62,883 bases of DNA from JBBDXA01 sp040902585. GTDB lineage: Bacteria; Planctomycetota; Phycisphaerae; Phycisphaerales; Phycisphaeraceae. Made by a program: the position numbers and the translations under genes. Shown in pieces: positions 42,367-50,777 of the stretch (its first letter is position 1; every line of letters begins with the position of its first letter). The stretch spans positions 1 through 62,883 of the forward strand of contig JBBDXA010000249.1 of NCBI GenBank assembly GCA_040902585.1. Reading direction: 5' to 3'. The notes beneath the pieces are model-generated. The model worked only from the letters and a program-made list of their open reading frames with translations, did not search any database and was not told where the DNA came from.

Positions 42367-43827
42367 CTAAATCACAATCTTCATCCCCGGCGAAATCGCG
42401 TCGGGCAGCGGCAGGCCGTTCAGGTCCGCCGGTTCGATGGCCGTGGCCTGCGCGACTTCGATAATGCCTTCCACTTCGCCATCGTCGTCGCGCGTGACGA
42501 TGACGCCGTTGGCCTCCAGCCAGCGGGCACCGCGCTCGATCTGAAGCCTGATGCTCGACGCGGGTGAGTCCACCGACATCGGGCCTGTGGAAGTGTCCGC
42601 ATTCTTGATCGGGGCGAACTCCTCCACGCGGTCCGTCTCCAGCACGATCGATTTCTCACACAGCGGCAGCGCATCGAAGACAAAGGTTTCGAGCTTCACC
42701 GCGTTGGCCGACGTCGGATCAATGCGGTTGCCGGTTGAGGTGTCGATGAACGGCACCTTCTTCTCCGCGCGATGGAACGGCAGTGCGAAGCCGCGAGCGG
42801 CTGTGCTCAACGCTTCCACAAAGTCACGCCGCAATACGTGAATCGCAATCGATCCCGCAAGGAAACGCAGCGAACCATCATCGAGCCTCTGCATCGCCAG
42901 CTCATCCGGCAAGTCGCTGTACTCAATCACCGACACGCGCCCGTCCACCTTGCAGAAGTTCCCCAGCTTTTCCTTCGGACCGGTCTTGGGCAGCATCTTC
43001 GAACTCATCTGCGCGCCATCCATCGCGTGCAGGCCGATGAAGAGCGGGTCGATCACCTTCACATGCGGATTATCCACCTGGATGTAGCTGATCTGTTCGA
43101 TGCCGCGCTGCTTCATGTCGTCAATCGCGCCGCTGGTGTAGAGGGCTTTGAGGGACCCGCCGTGACCGTTGGGCGAAAGGGAGAGCGAGTCGGGGGCGTC
43201 AAGCAGAACCTTGCCGGTGGTCATGTCGAGGGCGGGCATCATCGCCTGCGGGAAGATCATGATCTGCCCGACGCTGAGGCCGAAGTAATCCTGATCGTCA
43301 AAGAAATCGCGCGTGGCTTCGTCGTTCACCGTGCTCGTCATCACATACCAAGGCACCTTGCAGCCGTACTTCTCCTGCACCTTCTGAATGTACTCGGCGA
43401 AGACGGCAAAGAGCGGCAACCTGCGGATCGGCGTGGCGGGGAACGTGCCCTTGGGGGCATCCCAGCCGAGACGAGTGCCCTGACCGCCCGCGACGCAGAA
43501 GGCCGCGACCTTGCCTTCGCGGATGAGTTTCTCGCCGAGTGTACGGGCCTCTTTGAACTTCGCCTGTGTGGCCGCATCCTTCGGTTCGCGCGGATAGTAC
43601 GGCGCGGGTTCGATCTGGCTCGGCAGTTCAAAGTCCGGCTTCGCTTTCACATGCGAATCAACCAGCCGCGCGACCTCGGGCCAGTCGATCGCTTCGATCT
43701 GCGAGAGGAGTTGATCGCGCTGTGTGTCGTGGAGGGAATCGTAAAAGTGCAGGGCGTGCGACTGCTTCACGGCATCGAGCACGCGACGGGCGGCGGCAAG
43801 ACGATCTTCAAGAGTGAGTTGGGACAT
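42367..43827 (-). CDS. UDP-sugar pyrophosphorylase (UDP-N-acetylhexosamine/UDPGP type)
   Basis: 486 residues. Nucleotide-binding VAGGQGTRLGWDAPKGTFPA, metal/uridine segment SLSLSPNGHGGSLKAL, and SYIQVDNPHVKVIDPLFIGL followed by EEFAPIKNAD near the C-terminus are characteristic of eukaryotic-type UAP1/AGX1-like uridylyltransferases, distinct from bacterial GlmU or GalU. It should form UDP-N-acetylglucosamine or another UDP-sugar from UTP and the sugar 1-phosphate. Such enzymes are regularly found in Planctomycetota. The product would feed cell-surface glycan synthesis. Confidence 0.88.
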   Translation of the reverse strand: MSQLTLEDRLAAARRVLDAVKQSHALHFYDSLHDTQRDQLLSQIEAIDWPEVARLVDSHVKAKPDFELPSQIEPAPYYPREPKDAATQAKFKEARTLGEKLIREGKVAAFCVAGGQGTRLGWDAPKGTFPATPIRRLPLFAVFAEYIQKVQEKYGCKVPWYVMTSTVNDEATRDFFDDQDYFGLSVGQIMIFPQAMMPALDMTTGKVLLDAPDSLSLSPNGHGGSLKALYTSGAIDDMKQRGIEQISYIQVDNPHVKVIDPLFIGLHAMDGAQMSSKMLPKTGPKEKLGNFCKVDGRVSVIEYSDLPDELAMQRLDDGSLRFLAGSIAIHVLRRDFVEALSTAARGFALPFHRAEKKVPFIDTSTGNRIDPTSANAVKLETFVFDALPLCEKSIVLETDRVEEFAPIKNADTSTGPMSVDSPASSIRLQIERGARWLEANGVIVTRDDDGEVEGIIEVAQATAIEPADLNGLPLPDAISPGMKIVI

Positions 43828-43910
43828 ATGGACAATCTAGCAAATCCTTCGAATCTCGATCATAACCGGACGAGCGACATCAACGGATCAGGTAGCTATC
43901 ATGAAGCACA

Positions 43911-44168
43911 ATGACGCTCACGATTCAAGTATCAGCGGATGTGGAAGACCGGCTCCGGCGACAGGCGGCGGCGCGCGGCGAGTCCGTGCAGTCATTGGTT
44001 ACGCGATTTGTTGAAGATGCCGTCCGAACAGCAGAGGGCGAGGCGGCCCTGGCCGAATATCGTGCCCAGGTGGAAGCCAGTGGAATGTCGGACGATGAAC
44101 TCGATGCGTTGCACGAGCGGATTCGCGAAGAGATCTGGCAGGAGCGACAGGGGACTGCGGGCACATGA
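43911..44168 (+). CDS. Antitoxin of a PIN toxin-antitoxin pair
   Basis: 85 residues. The start TLTIQVSADVEDRLRRQAAA with RGESVQSLVTRFVEDAVRTA is a ribbon-helix-helix-like DNA-binding segment (strand, two helices). The acidic C-terminal half (MSDDELDALHERIREEIWQE) is the expected toxin-binding tail. Its end overlaps the toxin start by 4 bases (ATGA), a usual TA arrangement. It is likely autoregulated by binding its own promoter. Confidence 0.82.
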   Translation: MTLTIQVSADVEDRLRRQAAARGESVQSLVTRFVEDAVRTAEGEAALAEYRAQVEASGMSDDELDALHERIREEIWQERQGTAGT

Positions 44169-44647
44169 GTATCCCTGTCGTATATGACGCAATGCTGTTG
44201 TGCATGCGAGCCGCGCGGCCCCACCGCTCGCGAGCCACATTTGAATTAGTTGAGGCCGGACTGGTGCAACTGTTCCTCTCCGAGGAAGTTGTCGCGGAGG
44301 TGAAGGATGTGATCACCCGTCCGTCCTATGTGCGCCAATTCCCCGCTCTTTGCGATCCGGCCGCCGCAGTAGTGTTCATTGCCCGGCTTCGACAAATGGC
44401 GAACCTGATTTCACCAGTCCCAATCCCGTTTGCCTTGAAACGCGATCCGAAGGACAGCAAATACATCAATTTGGCAATCGCCGCCGACGCCGAGTTTCTT
44501 GTCACGCGCGATCTTGATCTGCTCGACCTGACAAAAGCTGAAACGCCGCAAGCTGAGGAGTTGCGAGCATTGTCGCCCCGATTGAAAATCGTCGAGCCCG
44601 GGCCGTTCGTTCAAACGATCTTCGAACGAACTCGCAAGAACGCTTGA
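44165..44647 (+). CDS. PIN-domain ribonuclease toxin
   Basis: 160 residues. PIN acidic residues: Asp8 in VVYDAMLL, the EEVVAEVKDVITRPSY motif (Glu about 40-44), then DPKDSKYINLAIAADAEFLV and TRDLDLLDL. VITRP and KDSKYINLA match the subgroup of putative toxin components of the VapC-like PIN family. It would cut RNA with bound Mg or Mn when the labile antitoxin is degraded. It overlaps the antitoxin gene and ends 23 bases from the convergent HemQ gene. Confidence 0.87.
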   Translation: MSIPVVYDAMLLCMRAARPHRSRATFELVEAGLVQLFLSEEVVAEVKDVITRPSYVRQFPALCDPAAAVVFIARLRQMANLISPVPIPFALKRDPKDSKYINLAIAADAEFLVTRDLDLLDLTKAETPQAEELRALSPRLKIVEPGPFVQTIFERTRKNA

Positions 44648-44670
44648 CGACCCACCGTTCAACGACAACC

Positions 44671-45444
44671 TCACATCCCACTCTGCCACACCGCCCTGCC
44701 CACCCAGAACGGCCCGAGGTTCGTCAGATAAAGCGCCGTCTGCTGCGTCTTGCGCATCGACTGCACCACCGCCGAGAGCGGAAACAATTCCTTGCCGAGC
44801 AGGCCGACGACGAAGTCGTTGTCGTTCACATCGAGACCGCGGCAATCCAGACGAATGTCATGCGCGAAGTCGCCCGCGCCGAACGCCATGCCGATGGTGC
44901 CGTGCTCGCGGAGGATCACCATCTGCTCCTCCTTGCTCAGCCGTTCGAACGTGCCGCTGCGACGAAGCGGATACCACACCGCCCAGGGCCACGCGGGGTT
45001 CAGAGCCGTGCGCCGGGGGCGTTCGAACAGCGTGTCTTCCAGGTTCGGCTCGTAGCCGAGCGAGTACGTTCGCCCCATCATCGTGAACTGCGGCTGCGGC
45101 GCGAGGCTCTTGAAAGGCTCGCGATGCAGCAGCGGGCGGAGGGTGTCGATGAAAAAGTTGGGGTCCTTGTTGTAGGTGAGTATCGCGACGCCGCGCGGGT
45201 CGGAGACGTGTTCGTAGACGACGCCTTCGACGCCAGCCGCGCTCATCGCTTGCCCCAGGGCTTTGCTGTTCTCGCAGAAGGTGTAGGCCAGAAGCTGCAT
45301 GAATAGTCGCTCGTTGAGCTTCTGCGGTTGGCCATCCTTCATGCCGCCCTTCTCGCTTAGGTCGGGGATCTCAGGTCGGGGCGGTCCCCCGGCTGGGCGA
45401 CCTGTGGTTTCCGGTGTGTGTGAATGCGTCGGAGCCTGGCTCAT
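44671..45444 (-). CDS. chdC: HemQ/ChdC (chlorite-dismutase family, coproheme decarboxylase)
   Basis: 257 residues from the ATG at 45444, which has AAAGGA 8 bases upstream. A disordered Pro-rich N-terminus of about 40 residues is followed by the Cld fold: FMQLLAYTFCEN, ILTYNKDPNFFIDTLRPLL, WYPLRRSGTFERLSKEEQM with the proximal ligand His181 in LREHGTIGMAF, and GLDVNDNDFVVGLLGKELFP, SMRKTQQTALYLTN. It removes two propionate carboxyls of coproheme to give haem b. It pairs with hemH at 24810. True chlorite dismutases have an active-site arginine (L-R/G-R-x-P) that I do not see. Confidence 0.86.
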   Translation of the reverse strand: MSQAPTHSHTPETTGRPAGGPPRPEIPDLSEKGGMKDGQPQKLNERLFMQLLAYTFCENSKALGQAMSAAGVEGVVYEHVSDPRGVAILTYNKDPNFFIDTLRPLLHREPFKSLAPQPQFTMMGRTYSLGYEPNLEDTLFERPRRTALNPAWPWAVWYPLRRSGTFERLSKEEQMVILREHGTIGMAFGAGDFAHDIRLDCRGLDVNDNDFVVGLLGKELFPLSAVVQSMRKTQQTALYLTNLGPFWVGRAVWQSGM

Positions 45445-45503
45445 GAGTGAATTCCTTTCAAGGCATGATTGCACGCATGCGCGCGGGGATCAAATCAGGC
45501 CCC

Positions 45504-45518
45504 GGGGGGGGGGGGGGG
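45504..45518. repeat. Poly-G tract
   Basis: Fifteen G in a row, preceded by CCCC-type bases, in the gap between the HemQ gene and the next minus-strand gene. The length may be an assembly or sequencing estimate. On the minus strand it is a C tract upstream of HemQ. Confidence 0.8.
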
Positions 45519-45546
45519 TTAAAGCCCCATTGCCGGGGCGCACGGC

Positions 45547-46716
45547 TCACATTTGCGAACGCTGATGCCAGTTCGCATCGACGAACATATTCAACCCCGG
45601 GTCCGGAATCACACCATCGATTCTTTTCGCTTCATTCGATCGGATGAAATCCAGATTCAACTCCAGCCCCCAGCCCGGCCCCTGCGGCAGGGCGAACGAA
45701 CCATCCACCACCTGCGGGTACGGCGAGCCACACTGCTTGATCCTTTCATCCACGAAGTCATTGAAATGCTCGAGTATCTTGCCGTTGCGCAGCGTCGCCA
45801 TCAGGTGCAGGGCCGCGGTCGTCGAGACGATGCCCGACACATTGTGCGGCGCGACAACCACGCTGTACGTCTCCGCAGTGCTGGCGATTTTTTTCACTTC
45901 GAACAACCCGCCGCACTGATTCAGATCAGGCTGAATAATGTGAACCGCCCGCTCTTCGAACAGCTCGCGGAACTGGGCTGCGCGGTAGAGGCGTTCGCCC
46001 GTGGCGATGGGAATCGACGTGTGAGCCGCGACGTATTTCAGCGCGGGTACATCCTCGGGCCGACACGGCTCCTCGATCCAGCTCGGATGAAACTTCTCAA
46101 TTTCACGGGCGATCTCCACCGCCTGATGCGGGGCGAAGCGACCATGCATTTCGATGAGCAGTTCCACATCAGGCCCGACCGCGCCGCGAACCGCTTCGAT
46201 GATTTCGATCGAGCGGCGAAACTCCGGGCGCGTCAGTTCCAGATCGCCGTTGCCGAAGGGATCAAACTTCATCGCGCGGTAGCCCTTGGCGGTGACGCGT
46301 TTCGCCGCGGCTGCGAAGTTGTCCGGCGTGCGTTCGACGGTGTACCAGCCATTCGCGTAAGCGGGAATAGTGTCGCGCACCTTCCCGCCGATGAGTTGGT
46401 ACACCGGCAGCTTCGCCTCTTTGCCGATGATGTCCCAGCAGGCCATTTCAATAAGCGCCAGGCCGGTCATGACCACTTCGCCGGCGGAGCCGAAGTCGAG
46501 CAGCGTGAGCCGGCGATAAAGCGCTTCGATGTCATGCGGATCGTGGCCGATGATGTGGCGCTTCACATCGAGCAGGTACTGGCAGACGGTGTGCGTCTTA
46601 CCGACGACGCGCGCTTCGCCGACGCCGGTCAAGCCGGTGTCGGTTTCGACGATGACGTAGGTGAGATTGCGCCACGGGGTGGCGACGACGAGGGTTTGGT
46701 AGGAGGTGATTTTCAC
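45547..46716 (-). CDS. Enolase-superfamily dehydratase (galactonate/mandelate-racemase-like)
   Basis: 389 residues from the GTG at 46716 (VKITSYQTLVV); the frame opens at 46785, no strong ribosome-binding site. Superfamily landmarks: FDPFG-N-G near 155 with the lysine in AMKFDPFG, metal ligands LLIEMHGRF, SWIEEPCRPED, PIATGERLYR, and base VAPHNVSGI (His). The Glu-Glu-Glu set with EEP, ATGER and a late histidine is that of the galactonate-dehydratase/mandelate-racemase group. It probably dehydrates an acid sugar; the true substrate cannot be inferred. It differs clearly from the second superfamily member at 27407. Confidence 0.88.
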   Translation of the reverse strand: MKITSYQTLVVATPWRNLTYVIVETDTGLTGVGEARVVGKTHTVCQYLLDVKRHIIGHDPHDIEALYRRLTLLDFGSAGEVVMTGLALIEMACWDIIGKEAKLPVYQLIGGKVRDTIPAYANGWYTVERTPDNFAAAAKRVTAKGYRAMKFDPFGNGDLELTRPEFRRSIEIIEAVRGAVGPDVELLIEMHGRFAPHQAVEIAREIEKFHPSWIEEPCRPEDVPALKYVAAHTSIPIATGERLYRAAQFRELFEERAVHIIQPDLNQCGGLFEVKKIASTAETYSVVVAPHNVSGIVSTTAALHLMATLRNGKILEHFNDFVDERIKQCGSPYPQVVDGSFALPQGPGWGLELNLDFIRSNEAKRIDGVIPDPGLNMFVDANWHQRSQM

Positions 46717-46786
46717 GCGGAGATGATAACGCAGGGAACTCGTAGCCGTCGCAGGGGCACCTTCGGTGCACCCGCTAACCGGCACA

Positions 46787-47659
46787 CTACTCCAGCGCCG
46801 CCGTGCCGCCGATGATTTCCGTCAGCTCCGTCGTGATCGCCGTCTGGCGGGCGCGGTTGTACTTGCGGGCCAGGGCCTTGCCCATCTTGCCGGCAGCGTC
46901 GGTCGCCGCCTTCATCGCGATCATGCGGGCCACCTGTTCGCCGACGATCGCTTCATTGAACGCCTGGAACAACCGCGTCTTCACCGTCACCGGCAGCAGC
47001 TCCGCCAGCAGCTTCGCCGGCTCAGGCATGAAGTCATATTCCACCGTCGCCTTGTTCTTCGCGCTCTCATCGACCTTCGGCTTCTCCATCGGCAGAAGCT
47101 GAATCACCACCGGCTTCTGACGCGAGACCGATTCAAAAGCCATGTACACCACGCGGACCGCATCGTACTGCCCCGACTCGAACGCCTTCATGTATTCCTG
47201 AGCCAGGGCATGCACTTCCTGGAAGCTCGGCTTGTCGCCAAACTGCGTGTGGATCTTCGCCATCGGCTTGCCGACGAATTTGAAGTACGCCACGCCTTTC
47301 TTCCCGGCGATCTCCAGTTCCACCTTCTGATCGGCCTTCTCGCGCAGGTGAGCGACGGCTGTGCGCAGAATGTTGGCGTTGTACCCGCCGCACAGGCCGC
47401 GGTTGGCGGTGATCACCAGCAGCAGTTCGCGGCCGGTCTTGGGCTGCGGTTCCTTCAGCAAGGGGTGATCGACATCACCGCCCGCCGAGGCGAGTTCACC
47501 GACGAGCTCGGCGATCTTCTGTGTGTAAGGCTTGGCGCTGGTGGCGCGCTTCTGCGCGGCCTGAAAGCGCGCGGTGGCGATGAGCTGCATCGTCTTGGTG
47601 ATGCGCTTGATGTTCGACACCGCCTTCATGCGGCCCTTGATTTCTCGCGTCTTTCCCAT
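46787..47659 (-). CDS. atpG: ATP synthase gamma subunit
   Basis: 290 residues from the ATG at 47659 (MGKTREIKGR). N-terminal coiled-coil MGKTREIKGRMKAVSNIKRI with TKTMQLIATARF, VITANRGLCGGYNANIL in the middle and C-terminal ARMIAMKAATDAAGKMG with TAITTELTEIIGGTAALE: the complete rotor shaft of F1. It couples proton flow through Fo to catalysis in F1. The neighbours are not atp genes: an enolase-superfamily dehydratase downstream and a divergent lipoprotein upstream. So atpG lies alone, apart from the usual atpBEFHAGDC order. Confidence 0.95.
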   Translation of the reverse strand: MGKTREIKGRMKAVSNIKRITKTMQLIATARFQAAQKRATSAKPYTQKIAELVGELASAGGDVDHPLLKEPQPKTGRELLLVITANRGLCGGYNANILRTAVAHLREKADQKVELEIAGKKGVAYFKFVGKPMAKIHTQFGDKPSFQEVHALAQEYMKAFESGQYDAVRVVYMAFESVSRQKPVVIQLLPMEKPKVDESAKNKATVEYDFMPEPAKLLAELLPVTVKTRLFQAFNEAIVGEQVARMIAMKAATDAAGKMGKALARKYNRARQTAITTELTEIIGGTAALE

Positions 47660-47878
47660 GGGGCAGGTATCATAGTGACTGCGCCGGCGTCCGCAATCAG
47701 GACAGGGAACCGCCCGCGAATGACGGCAATTCCGTCGGGTGGCTGGGGCTGGAGTCCGCGCAAGCCCCGGCCCGATGAACCTTGTGCGTCCCACTGCCGG
47801 GGCTTCGCCGAGCCTCAGCCCCAGCCATCCCATTCCAACAGAAACACGAACCCACAAGTTACCATGGAGGCCTCTTCG

Positions 47879-49246
47879 ATGAACCCCTGCACGTACGCAA
47901 AACACCTGATGTTGCCGCTTCTTTTCGCCCTCGCTTTCACCCTGCCGACGGGTTGCGGTTCCAAGGCGGAGCCCGCGCCGGCCGCCTCCGCGGAGGAAGC
48001 CGTCCAGCGCATCGCCAAGGGTTTAGAGGAGAACAAACCGGTCGTCCTCTGGCAGGCGCTGCCCGCCAGCTATCAGAAAGACATTCACGCCCTGATGCAC
48101 GAAGCCATCGGTAAGATCGATGAAAAATCCTGGGAAGACACCGTCAAGACCGCCCAGATGCTGCACAAGGTTCTGCGAACAAAAAAAGAATTCATCATCA
48201 ATCATCCGATCATTGCAGACATGTTCGGCAAGGAAAAAGCGAGCAAGCTCATCGATGGCCTCCTGCCCATCCTCGGCGAAATCCTCGACAGCGATCTGGC
48301 GTACCACAGCAAGGCGAAGACGATCGACCTGGCGAGTTTCCTCGACACCACCGGGTCAAAGATCATGGCGCATCTGCTGGAGACCGTGAAGAGCCTGCCG
48401 GGTGTGGCGGAGAATTCCCGGCTCATGGGTCTCGCCGAGGAGCTCAGGAATGACAAAGCCACGAAGGTCAGCGGCGACGGAGACAAGGTCGTGCTGAGGC
48501 TGGAAGTCAAGGGCAAGGAACCGAAGGAAAAGGAATTCGTCCGCGTGGAAGGTAAGTGGATTCCCAAGGAGATGGCGGATGACTACGCAGAAGGCATGAA
48601 GAAGGCCCGCGCTCAACTCGCGGCGATCACGGACAAGGATTGGGCGAAGGTCAACGCGATACTCAAAATCGGCAGCTCCGATGTCCAGGCACAACTCACC
48701 CTGCTGGAACAGGCAGCCACGCAGGAGGAATTCAACACCCTACTCACCGCGCTGATGGAACGGGCGATGGGAGGCATCGAATCGGTGGCCGGCAAGCATA
48801 CGCGCAACACAGGCGGCGGCCATCGCGGGCCCATCGATCAGTACTTCTACGATGTCAACGCGAAGAAGCTCTTCGTCGTCGCAGGCGACAAGCTCCCGCC
48901 CATCGACGCTCCCAGCGGCAAGGGCAAGGCCTTCAAGGCGTACGTCTTCTCTTGCGGCGACTGCTCCAACGAAGAGGAGCGATTCGTCGGCTACTACGAA
49001 GGCTTCACGGCCGAGTACAAGGCGGTGATTGAGAGGGCGAAGAAGGCGGCCGAGAGCGGAAAAGCTACCGGCCCCGAAGACATGTTATTCATGGAAGAAG
49101 GCTACGGCAAAGGTCGGCTCATCAGCACGGATGCCATCACCTGGTTCGAGCAGAATTCACCCGAAGGCATCGCGATCAATCACGAGCTGAGCAAGAAGTG
49201 CGAGATCGGCGGCCGGCTTCGCCCCTGTTATCCCGGGTTCGATTGA
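47879..49246 (+). CDS. Unknown lipoprotein
   Basis: 455 residues from the ATG at 47879, with GGAGG 8 bases upstream (the open frame runs back to 46766 only through DNA opposite atpG). Lipobox LPTGC in FALAFTLPTGCGSKAEPAPA. The body is helical, with repeated segments such as LPASYQKDIHALMHEAIGKI, MLHKVLRTKKEFI and AKTIDLASFLDTTGSKIMAH, and near the end a FKAYVFSCGDCSNEEERFVG cysteine pair. No domain is recognised. It is followed 41 bases later by another exported protein, perhaps of the same transcript. Confidence 0.75.
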   Translation: MNPCTYAKHLMLPLLFALAFTLPTGCGSKAEPAPAASAEEAVQRIAKGLEENKPVVLWQALPASYQKDIHALMHEAIGKIDEKSWEDTVKTAQMLHKVLRTKKEFIINHPIIADMFGKEKASKLIDGLLPILGEILDSDLAYHSKAKTIDLASFLDTTGSKIMAHLLETVKSLPGVAENSRLMGLAEELRNDKATKVSGDGDKVVLRLEVKGKEPKEKEFVRVEGKWIPKEMADDYAEGMKKARAQLAAITDKDWAKVNAILKIGSSDVQAQLTLLEQAATQEEFNTLLTALMERAMGGIESVAGKHTRNTGGGHRGPIDQYFYDVNAKKLFVVAGDKLPPIDAPSGKGKAFKAYVFSCGDCSNEEERFVGYYEGFTAEYKAVIERAKKAAESGKATGPEDMLFMEEGYGKGRLISTDAITWFEQNSPEGIAINHELSKKCEIGGRLRPCYPGFD

Positions 49247-49287
49247 GTCGCTGCCCTCGCTTACCAGCACCTTCCACGGAGGCACCC

Positions 49288-50283
49288 ATGTCGAATCACT
49301 TTGCAATCACGCGCCGCCGAGCCGACTTTCTCCTGATCGCAGTCGCCGGCTGCCTGCTGTTCGCTCAAACCCCTGCACGCGCGGCTGAGACCGCACCTGC
49401 ACCCGAACCCGCCGACGCAGGCATCGGCCGTCGCACCGCGTTCAGCCGTGACGCCGTCCTGAAGAAGCGCGATCTGGCCGGCCTTCCAGCGATCGGCGAG
49501 CGCGGCAAGGGCGATGCCTCCAAGGCCTTCGCCGCGCTCCTGAAGTATTACGACGACAATCGCAAAGCGATCGATCCCGAAGGCTCCGCGGCCGAGGTGG
49601 GCGAGAAGGTCATCGATCTGTTCCTCGCGATTCAGACTGCGGGCGAAGTCCCGGGCAAGACGATGGATGACATGGTGCCGATGCAGCCGCAGGCGAGACC
49701 GAAATTCGGTGCGGCCCTGCTCGAATTGACGCTCGTGGCCATGCACCGCGCTGCCGTGATTCACAATCGCGCCAACGCTCAGTCCAAGGCACGGGCACTC
49801 GGCGTCGCGCAGGCCATCTGGGAGCTGGGCCAGAGCATGTTCGAGAACAGCGAACGCGTTCAGCTTCGCACGATGGGGCTGGAACTGATGCGGGCCGGGG
49901 GGACCGAACTCTACAACTGGTCCGCCGACGGCACCAAGTTGGGCGACGCGATTCTGAAATGGGTCAACGCGATGAACGACTTCGATAACGAATACTGGGG
50001 CCCGAAGTGTGAAGTGCTCAGCACGCTCCTCTACGGCGAAGCACAATCGCCCGCGCTGGCCGACCTCACGCACACGGCCCTGAACGATGAGGATCTAAGC
50101 TGGCGCATCGCGGCCACGCTCGAACTCGGCCGCGTCAAATACAGCAAACGAACCCCTGCTCAGGACCGCGCGATGCAAGCCGTGATTCAAACGCTGATGA
50201 AAGACAAGAATGAAAAGGTCGCGGCCGCGGCGAAGGCGGCGCACGAGTTCACGAAAGAACAAGTGCGCGACCTTGGCAAGTGA
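49288..50283 (+). CDS. Exported protein of unknown function
   Basis: 331 residues from the ATG at 49288, with CGGAGG 6 bases upstream. Signal peptide with a hydrophobic core LLIAVAGCLLFAQTPARA. The mature protein is entirely helical, HEAT- or TPR-like: AFAALLKYYDDNRKAIDPEG, ALLELTLVAMHRAAVIHNRA, LTHTALNDEDLSWRIAATLE and VIQTLMKDKNEKVAAAAKAA, the last two like HEAT motifs. It follows the unknown lipoprotein and ends one base before the convergent universal-stress gene. Confidence 0.75.
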   Translation: MSNHFAITRRRADFLLIAVAGCLLFAQTPARAAETAPAPEPADAGIGRRTAFSRDAVLKKRDLAGLPAIGERGKGDASKAFAALLKYYDDNRKAIDPEGSAAEVGEKVIDLFLAIQTAGEVPGKTMDDMVPMQPQARPKFGAALLELTLVAMHRAAVIHNRANAQSKARALGVAQAIWELGQSMFENSERVQLRTMGLELMRAGGTELYNWSADGTKLGDAILKWVNAMNDFDNEYWGPKCEVLSTLLYGEAQSPALADLTHTALNDEDLSWRIAATLELGRVKYSKRTPAQDRAMQAVIQTLMKDKNEKVAAAAKAAHEFTKEQVRDLGK

Positions 50284-50721
50284 TTATTTCCTGCTCGGCA
50301 CCACCATGACCGGACACTTCGCCTTGCGGATCACGCCATCGGTCACGCTGCCGACGAGCAGGTGATACAGCGCTCCGTGGCCATGCGAGCCGATCACGAT
50401 GAGATCCGCCTTGAGACGGTCGGCTTCTTCGAGCAGTTTCAACACTGTCGGCCCGGACACCATCAGCGGCTCGGCCTCGACCCCGCTCTTTTCCATGTCT
50501 TCCGCCAGCTTCTGGAGATCACGATGCTCGACGCGAAGCTGCTGGGCGCGGAACTGCCGTTCGTGGTCAGGGCCAGGTTCGTAGGTCACGAACGTCGGCT
50601 CCGGCGCGGCGACGTGAACGAGGTACACGCTCGACTGCATCGCCTTGGCCAGCGCCGCGGCTGTGGAAAGCAGCGGCTGCGTGACATCCGAAAGATCAAC
50701 GGCAACGAGTATGGTCTTCAT
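50284..50721 (-). CDS. Universal stress protein (UspA family)
   Basis: 145 residues from the ATG at 50721. UspA fold: KTILVAVDLSDVTQPLLSTA, VYLVHVAAPEPTF, and the ATP-binding C-terminal loop VIGSHGHGALYHLLVGSVTD with KAKCPVMVVPSRK (the G-x2-G-x9-G-S/T pattern). It binds nucleotide and helps survival under stress, probably as a dimer. The convergent neighbour ends at 50283 with no intergenic base. Confidence 0.92.
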   Translation of the reverse strand: MKTILVAVDLSDVTQPLLSTAAALAKAMQSSVYLVHVAAPEPTFVTYEPGPDHERQFRAQQLRVEHRDLQKLAEDMEKSGVEAEPLMVSGPTVLKLLEEADRLKADLIVIGSHGHGALYHLLVGSVTDGVIRKAKCPVMVVPSRK

Positions 50722-50777
50722 GTCCTTATTGTAGTGAACTGGTCCTGATTCGATCCATCGGGGAATACTGGACGATA

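Noticed and set aside
44671..45444. True chlorite dismutase
   Set aside because: The length and the GLDVNDND/HG motifs fit ChdC/HemQ, the active-site arginine pattern of chlorite dismutases was not seen, and a ferrochelatase is present in the same window.
46766..47878. Long N-terminal extension of the lipoprotein frame at 47879
   Set aside because: The extra 371 codons run opposite atpG and are Arg/Leu/His-rich. A ribosome-binding site and signal peptide mark the start at 47879.
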